In this document: positions 14,196-19,453 of the stretch, in pieces
How positions within the stretch are numbered: the first letter of the stretch is position 1
How the letters are laid out: each line of letters begins with the position of its first letter
Assembly (NCBI GenBank): GCA_937995555.1
Contig: CALKJX010000267.1
Span: forward strand, 1-19,453
Length of the DNA stretch: 19,453 nt
Direction of reading: 5' to 3'
Origin: an uncultured Elioraea sp.
GTDB lineage: Bacteria; Pseudomonadota; Alphaproteobacteria; Acetobacterales; Acetobacteraceae
Position numbers and translations under genes: made by a program
Notes under the pieces: model-generated
Told to the model about the DNA's origin: nothing
Seen by the model: only the letters and a program-made list of their open reading frames with translations
The model's database searches: none

Positions 14196-14959
14196 ATGAA
14201 CGCGATGCCGCCGCAACCGCCCACCGCCCCCGCGACCGAACGCGCGCTGCGCGAGGATCTCGCCGCCGCCTATCGCCTGATCGCGCGCTTCGGCATGGAC
14301 GACCTGATCTTCACGCACCTCTCGGCCCGCCTGCCGGGACCCGGTGAACCGCGCTTCCTGATCAACCCCTATGGCATGCTGTTCGGCGAGATCACCGCCT
14401 CCTCGCTCGTCGTGATCGATGTCGAGGGCAATCCGGTCGGCGAGGCGACCTGGCCCGTGAACCCGGCCGGGTTCGTGATCCATTCCGCGATCCACATGGG
14501 CCGCGACGACGCGCATTGCGTGATGCACACCCACACGCTTGCCGGCATGGCGGTGGCGGCGACCGAGGACGGCATCCTGCCGCTGAACCAGATGTCGATG
14601 GAGTTCGTCGGCCGCGTGCCCGTGCACGACTACGAGGGCATCGCCGCGGACGACAACCTCTCCGAGCGCGACCGGCTGGTGCGCGATCTCGGCGACGCGC
14701 CGGGGATGCTGCTGCGCAATCACGGCCTGCTGACCGTCGGGCGCACGGTCGCGGAAGCCTTCTACCACATGTACTACCTGGAGATGGCGTGCCGCATCCA
14801 GGTCGCCGCCACCTCGATGAACCGCAAGCTGTCGATGCCGCCGCCGGAGGTTGTCGCGCGCACCCAGGCGCAGTTCACCACCGCCCCGAACAAGGGCTGG
14901 CGGCCCTGGGCGGCGCTGCGCCGGATGCTCGATCGCGAAGACCCGTCCTACCGCGACTG

Positions 14960-14960
<1 letters not shown>
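14196..14960 (+). CDS. class II aldolase/adducin family protein
   Basis: 254 aa. The adducin-type subgroup is recognised by 'DDLIFTHLSARLPG', 'FLINPYGMLFGEITASSLV', 'NPAGFVIHSAIHMGR', 'VMHTHTLAGMAV' and 'VHDYEGIA', ending 'LRNHGLLTVGRTVAEAFYHMYYLE'. The metal-binding histidines H111, H113 and H176 are present. The catalytic Glu of sugar-phosphate aldolases (E73 of FucA) aligns with Gly92, so classical aldol cleavage is unlikely. Related proteins include the non-haem iron oxygenases CloR/NovR, so another reaction is possible. It starts the plus-strand operon and joins the ABC ATPase gene through TGATG. ATG 14205 is a possible alternative start. Confidence 0.86.
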
Positions 14961-16038
<1,078 letters not shown>

Positions 16039-16039
<1 letters not shown>

Positions 16040-16923
16040 TGGCCACACTCGCCGCCGCGCTGTCCCGGACGGCGCCGCAGACGCGCATCCTCGGCGCATC
16101 GTTCTCGTGGTGGCTGCTGATCGCGCCGGCCGTCATCCTGATGCTGGCGTTCTACGCCTTCCCGCTGGCCGAGGTGCTGTGGATCTCGTTCACCGAGCCC
16201 GAACCGGGCTTCGGCAACTACGAGCGGCTGCTGACCAGTCCAGCCTTGCAGCGGGTGTGGATGACGACGCTGCGCATCTGCACCATCACCACCGCGATCA
16301 CGCTGGTGGCGGGCTATGTCGTCGCCTATGCGCTGGTCTCCGCGCCGCCACGGATGCAGCGCTGGATGTTCGTCTGCGTCCTGCTGCCCTTGTGGATCAG
16401 CGTGCTGGTGCGCGCCTTCGCCTGGGTGACGCTGCTGCGCAGCCAGGGCGTGGTGAACGAGGCGCTGCTCGGCATCGGGCTGATCGACCAGCCCTTGCGG
16501 CTGATCTGGAACGAGTTCGGCATCGCGGTGGGCATGGTGCACTACATGATCCCTTACGCCGTGCTGCCGCTCTACGCCTCGATGCGCGACATCGATCCGC
16601 GCCTCGTGCCGGCCGCGCGCGGCCTCGGCGCGACCCGGATCGAGGCGTTCCGCCGCGTCTTCCTGCCGCTGACCCTGCCGGGCATCGTCGCCGCGACGGT
16701 GCTGGTGTTCATCTTCTCGCTCGGCTTCTACGTCACGCCGGCGATCCTCGGCGGCGGGCGGACGCTGATGGTCGCCGAGTACATCAAGCTGCAGATCCTC
16801 GACCTGATCCGCTGGGGCGTCGGCACGATGATGGCGAGCACGCTGCTGGTCGCGGTCGTGGTCGTGCTGGCCATCTTCGCGCGCGTCGTCGATTTCCGGC
16901 GCCTGTTCGGCGGCAGGCACTGA
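16039..16923 (+). CDS. ABC transporter permease, PotB-like
   Basis: 294 aa with about six membrane helices, starting at residues 22-45 ('WWLLIAPAVILMLAFYAFPL'). The EAA loop that docks on the ATPase is 'AARGLGATRIEAFRRVFLPL'. 'VLLPLWISVLVRAFAWVTLL' and 'FYVTPAILGGG' are characteristic of the polyamine-type permease family. The ATG at 16039 overlaps the ATPase stop. It should pair with the next gene as the two halves of the inner-membrane channel of an importer. Confidence 0.92.
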
Positions 16924-16924
16924 G

Positions 16925-17713
16925 ATGGACCGTTCCGCCCAGGCCGGCCCCGTCGCCAACGTGCTCGCCTGGTCGGTGCTGCTGTTCCTGCTGCTGCCGA
17001 TCGGCATCGTCTTCCCGCTCAGCGTGACCGACCAGCGTTTCCTCTCGCTGCCCTACGAGGCGCCGAGCCTGCAGCACTACGCCACGTTCTTCACCTCCGA
17101 ACGCTGGCTCGCCAGCACCTGGCAGAGCCTGGTGATCGCCGTGTTCTCGACCGTGCTGGCGGTGACCTCGGGCACGCTCTGCGCGATCGGCTGCTGGAAG
17201 CTCTCGACGCGGCTGACCGATCTCGTGCGCGTGCTGATGCTGCTGCCGATCATCGTGCCCTCGATCGTCTATGCGCTCGGCATCTACCGGCTCTGGATCC
17301 GGCTCGACCTGCTCGACACCTATCTCGGCATCATCCTGGTGCACGGCGTGACCGGCATCCCGTACGTGATGATCACGGTCACGGCGACGCTCGCGAATTT
17401 CGATCCCAGGCTCGAACAGGCGGCGCGCAGCATGGGCGCCAACCTGTCGCAGACGCTGCGCTGGGTGATCATGCCGCGGGTGATGCCGGGCATCGCCTCG
17501 GGCGCGATCTTCGCCTTCATCCATTCCTGGGACGAGGCGGTGCTGATCCTCTTCATCGCGAGCCGCGCGCTGTTCACCCTGCCGCGGCGGATGTGGGACG
17601 GCATCAACGAGAATCTCGACCCGGTGATGGCGGTCGCGGCCTGCGTGATGATCCTGCTGTCGATGCTGATGCTGGCGGGCGATCTGTGGCTGAGGAGGAG
17701 GCGGGAGCGATGA
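16925..17713 (+). CDS. ABC transporter permease, PotC-like
   Basis: 262 aa, about six membrane helices. 'VLMLLPIIVPSIVYALGIYRLW' and the EAA loop 'AARSMGANLSQTLRWVIMPRVMPGI' fit the second permease of a polyamine-type importer, as does 'AFIHSWDEAVLILFI'. One base separates it from the PotB-like stop. Its own stop overlaps the amidohydrolase start (ATGA), so transport and hydrolysis are co-translated. No periplasmic binding protein for this transporter is visible before the window ends; it may lie downstream. Confidence 0.92.
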   Translation: MDRSAQAGPVANVLAWSVLLFLLLPIGIVFPLSVTDQRFLSLPYEAPSLQHYATFFTSERWLASTWQSLVIAVFSTVLAVTSGTLCAIGCWKLSTRLTDLVRVLMLLPIIVPSIVYALGIYRLWIRLDLLDTYLGIILVHGVTGIPYVMITVTATLANFDPRLEQAARSMGANLSQTLRWVIMPRVMPGIASGAIFAFIHSWDEAVLILFIASRALFTLPRRMWDGINENLDPVMAVAACVMILLSMLMLAGDLWLRRRRER

Positions 17714-19311
17714 CGGTGCTGAGCGCGGCGCAGCGCGACGCCGCCGGGTGGGTGGCGGCCCACGCTGCGTCCCTGTCGGCGGACCACCTGCATCTCTGGC
17801 GCCTCGCCGAACCCTCCTGGCGCGAATACCGCTCGGCCGCCTGGTTCGTCGAGCGGCTCCGGCGCGAGGGCTTCACGGTGGAGGAAGGGACGGCCGGGAT
17901 GCCGACGGCGTTCCGCGCCACCTGGACCGCGCCGGGCACGCAAGATGGCGCGCCGGTGCTCGCCAACATCGCCGAGTACGACGCGGTGCCGGGCACCAGC
18001 CAGGAGGCGGTCGCGCGCCGCGAGCCCCGCGCGGGGACGCATCTGCACACGGCCGGCCACACCGACCCGCACTCCGCGCTCGGGATCGGCGCGCTCGCCG
18101 GCACGCTCGCGGCCAGGCACGCGATGGAGCGGCACGGGCTCAAGGGCACGCTGGTGCTGATGGGCGAGCCGGCCGAGAAGATGTGCGGCTCCAAGCCGGT
18201 GCACGCCGCGCACGGCTGCTACGACCACTTCACAGCGGCGATCTCCTGGCACCCGACCTCGTTCCTGTCGCTCGCCAACTCCTGCCTGTGGGACACGCAC
18301 TGCGCCACCTACTGGTCGCGCATCTACACCTTCGAGTGCCTGGAGCCGGAGACCTGGTCGTCCTCGATCGCGCGCACGGGCGTGCACTCGTCGCACTCGG
18401 TGAGCCGCGCGCCCGGCGCGATCGACGCGGTGTGCCTGATGTACACCTCGGCCAAGTATCTCAAGGAGAACATGCTGCCGCACCAGGGCGCCTGGTCGCT
18501 GAACGAGGCGATCCTGCAGGCCGGGCAGGCGACCGCCGACAACCTGCCGCCCGGGCTCGCGGTGATCCAGTACGCGCTGCGCGCACCGACCATCGAGATG
18601 CAGGAGCGGGTCTGGACGGTGCTGGACCGCAACGCCGACCACGTCGCGGCGATGACGCACTGCACGGTGCGCAAGGACTGGGTGACCAAGACGCGGCCGG
18701 GCCTGCCGAACCATGCGATCGCCCAGGCGACCTTCGACGTGTTCGCTGCCCTCGGCCCGCCCACCTACTCGGAGGAGGCGATCGCGTTCGCGAACGAATT
18801 GCGCGCGGCCTGCGGCGCCGGACCCGTGCCCGATCCGTTCCCCGCCGAGATCCTTCGCCTCTGCACGCCGCAGGACGCCGAGGCTGCGCTGCGCGCGCAT
18901 CTGCCGCCCTGGCAGAGGAACTACACCTCCGACGACTACACCGACTGGACCTGGCACTGCCCGACCGCGCGGCTCTATGTCGGGCGGGCGCAGCTGCGCG
19001 TCGATGCGCCGGGGCGCAACTGGCCGGACTGGACGCGCCACGCGATGGGCGGGCATCCGGCCTGCATCGACCCGATGTGGCTGAAGGCGGCCGAGGTGAC
19101 GGGCGCGACCTTCGTCGGGCTGCTCGAACGGCCCGCGCTGATCGAGCGGGCGCGCGCGGAGTTCGTCGAGCGCACCGGCGGCGGCATCGGTGGATCACGC
19201 TGGCTCGCGCCGCTGCTGCCGAAGGGCTTCGCCGCGCCGATCCACTACCGCTGGCCGGAATACGTCGAGACCGCGCGCGGCCCCGAGTACACGGTCCCCG
19301 CCCCGCGCTGA
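17710..19311 (+). CDS. M20-family amidohydrolase, AbgB-like, with altered metal-site residues
   Basis: 533 aa, longer than the usual 400-480 aa. It resembles the p-aminobenzoyl-glutamate hydrolase subunit B group, with 'LANIAEYDAVPGTSQEA', 'GTLVLMGEPAEKMCGSKP', 'AAISWHPTSFLSLANS' and a late 'DWTWHCPTARLYVGRA'. The usual Cys-Gly-His metal motif reads 'HTAGHTDPHSALG' (Cys to Ala115, H117 kept). The Glu-Glu pair reads Glu-Lys (E156-K157). H181 is kept. This suggests a different metal arrangement or a distinct subfamily. It probably hydrolyses an amide bond in whatever the coupled ABC importer brings in. The ATG at 17710 overlaps the permease stop. Confidence 0.82.
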   Translation: MTVLSAAQRDAAGWVAAHAASLSADHLHLWRLAEPSWREYRSAAWFVERLRREGFTVEEGTAGMPTAFRATWTAPGTQDGAPVLANIAEYDAVPGTSQEAVARREPRAGTHLHTAGHTDPHSALGIGALAGTLAARHAMERHGLKGTLVLMGEPAEKMCGSKPVHAAHGCYDHFTAAISWHPTSFLSLANSCLWDTHCATYWSRIYTFECLEPETWSSSIARTGVHSSHSVSRAPGAIDAVCLMYTSAKYLKENMLPHQGAWSLNEAILQAGQATADNLPPGLAVIQYALRAPTIEMQERVWTVLDRNADHVAAMTHCTVRKDWVTKTRPGLPNHAIAQATFDVFAALGPPTYSEEAIAFANELRAACGAGPVPDPFPAEILRLCTPQDAEAALRAHLPPWQRNYTSDDYTDWTWHCPTARLYVGRAQLRVDAPGRNWPDWTRHAMGGHPACIDPMWLKAAEVTGATFVGLLERPALIERARAEFVERTGGGIGGSRWLAPLLPKGFAAPIHYRWPEYVETARGPEYTVPAPR

Positions 19312-19326
19312 TGCCGCAACAACCCG

Positions 19327-19335
19327 AAGGAGGAA
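19327..19335 (+). promoter_or_regulatory. strong ribosome binding site before the last gene
   Basis: AAGGAGGAA lies 5 nt before GTG 19341 and 14 nt before ATG 19350, so it selects the GTG. It is the best Shine-Dalgarno match in the window and suggests that the next product is made at higher levels than its coupled neighbours. Confidence 0.75.
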
Positions 19336-19340
19336 CGGTC

Positions 19341-19453
19341 GTGTCGATCATGACCGAGGGCGAATACCGCTACAACATGCTGATCAAGACCTTCGCCTCG
19401 CGCCCGAGCCCCGGCTTCGAGGACGCGGGCGAGCAGCAGGCGGTGTGGGGCCG
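19341..19453 (+). CDS. unidentified protein, N-terminal part (partial)
   Basis: The first 37 codons start with GTG and begin MSIMTEGEYRYNML, continuing with an 'IKTFASRPSPGFEDA' segment and ending 'EQQAVWG' at the window edge. There is no signal peptide or membrane segment, so it is probably not the missing binding protein of the transporter. Position 30 bp after the amidohydrolase and the strong ribosome site mark it as a real gene of the same operon. The N-terminus faintly recalls amidinotransferase/arginine-deiminase-like proteins, but this is a memory-based hunch that the fragment cannot confirm. Confidence 0.7.
   Translation, partial: MSIMTEGEYRYNMLIKTFASRPSPGFEDAGEQQAVWG

Noticed and set aside
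17320..19056. 578-codon minus-strand frame under the amidohydrolase
   Set aside because: Low-complexity Arg/Ala/Gly/Val antisense translation with no family features; the plus strand carries clear M20 motifs.

Overview
The window is very GC-rich and almost fully coding. It carries a Tad/Flp pilus locus, FabI, PdxH, an ArgE/DapE-like deacylase, a MaoC-phosphotransacetylase fusion and short TGATG/ATGA-type gene overlaps. Together these suggest an alphaproteobacterium, probably of the Acetobacteraceae/Rhodospirillales type; this placement is inferred from gene content and style, not from a marker gene. There are no rRNA or tRNA genes, IS elements or CRISPR arrays, and neither a defence system nor a prophage is visible.

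Region 1 (1-4511) is one end of a Tad (tight adherence, type IVc pilus) locus. On the minus strand, reading away from position 1965, are flp pilin, cpaA prepilin peptidase, cpaB and the start of the cpaC secretin, which runs off the left edge. On the plus strand are a TadG-like protein and two TadE-like pseudopilins. The 333-bp divergent gap between flp and the TadG-like gene is the main non-coding stretch. It holds a 19-bp motif repeated in mirror orientation at nearly the same distance from each start codon, plus a central dyad, which suggests shared regulation of both arms.

Region 2 (4662-9270) is mostly housekeeping: a YcbL-type metallo-beta-lactamase-fold hydrolase, fabI (convergent with it), then pdxH translationally coupled to a fused small-molecule-kinase/P-loop-ATPase gene, then a tandem-UspA stress protein.

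Region 3 (9271-14094, minus strand) reads M20 deacylase, orphan extracellular solute-binding protein, MaoC-phosphotransacetylase fusion, acetate kinase. The last two would interconvert acyl-CoA, acyl phosphate and carboxylate. Their position downstream of a deacylase suggests salvage of released acyl groups.

Region 4 (14196-19453, plus strand) is a tightly coupled operon: class II aldolase/adducin-family protein, Pot-type ABC ATPase, two permeases, an AbgB-like M20 amidohydrolase with altered metal-site residues, and the start of another gene with a strong ribosome binding site. It looks like an uptake-and-catabolism module for an unidentified, possibly amide-bearing, compound. This region and region 3, which diverge from a 101-bp gap, are the least explained parts of the window.
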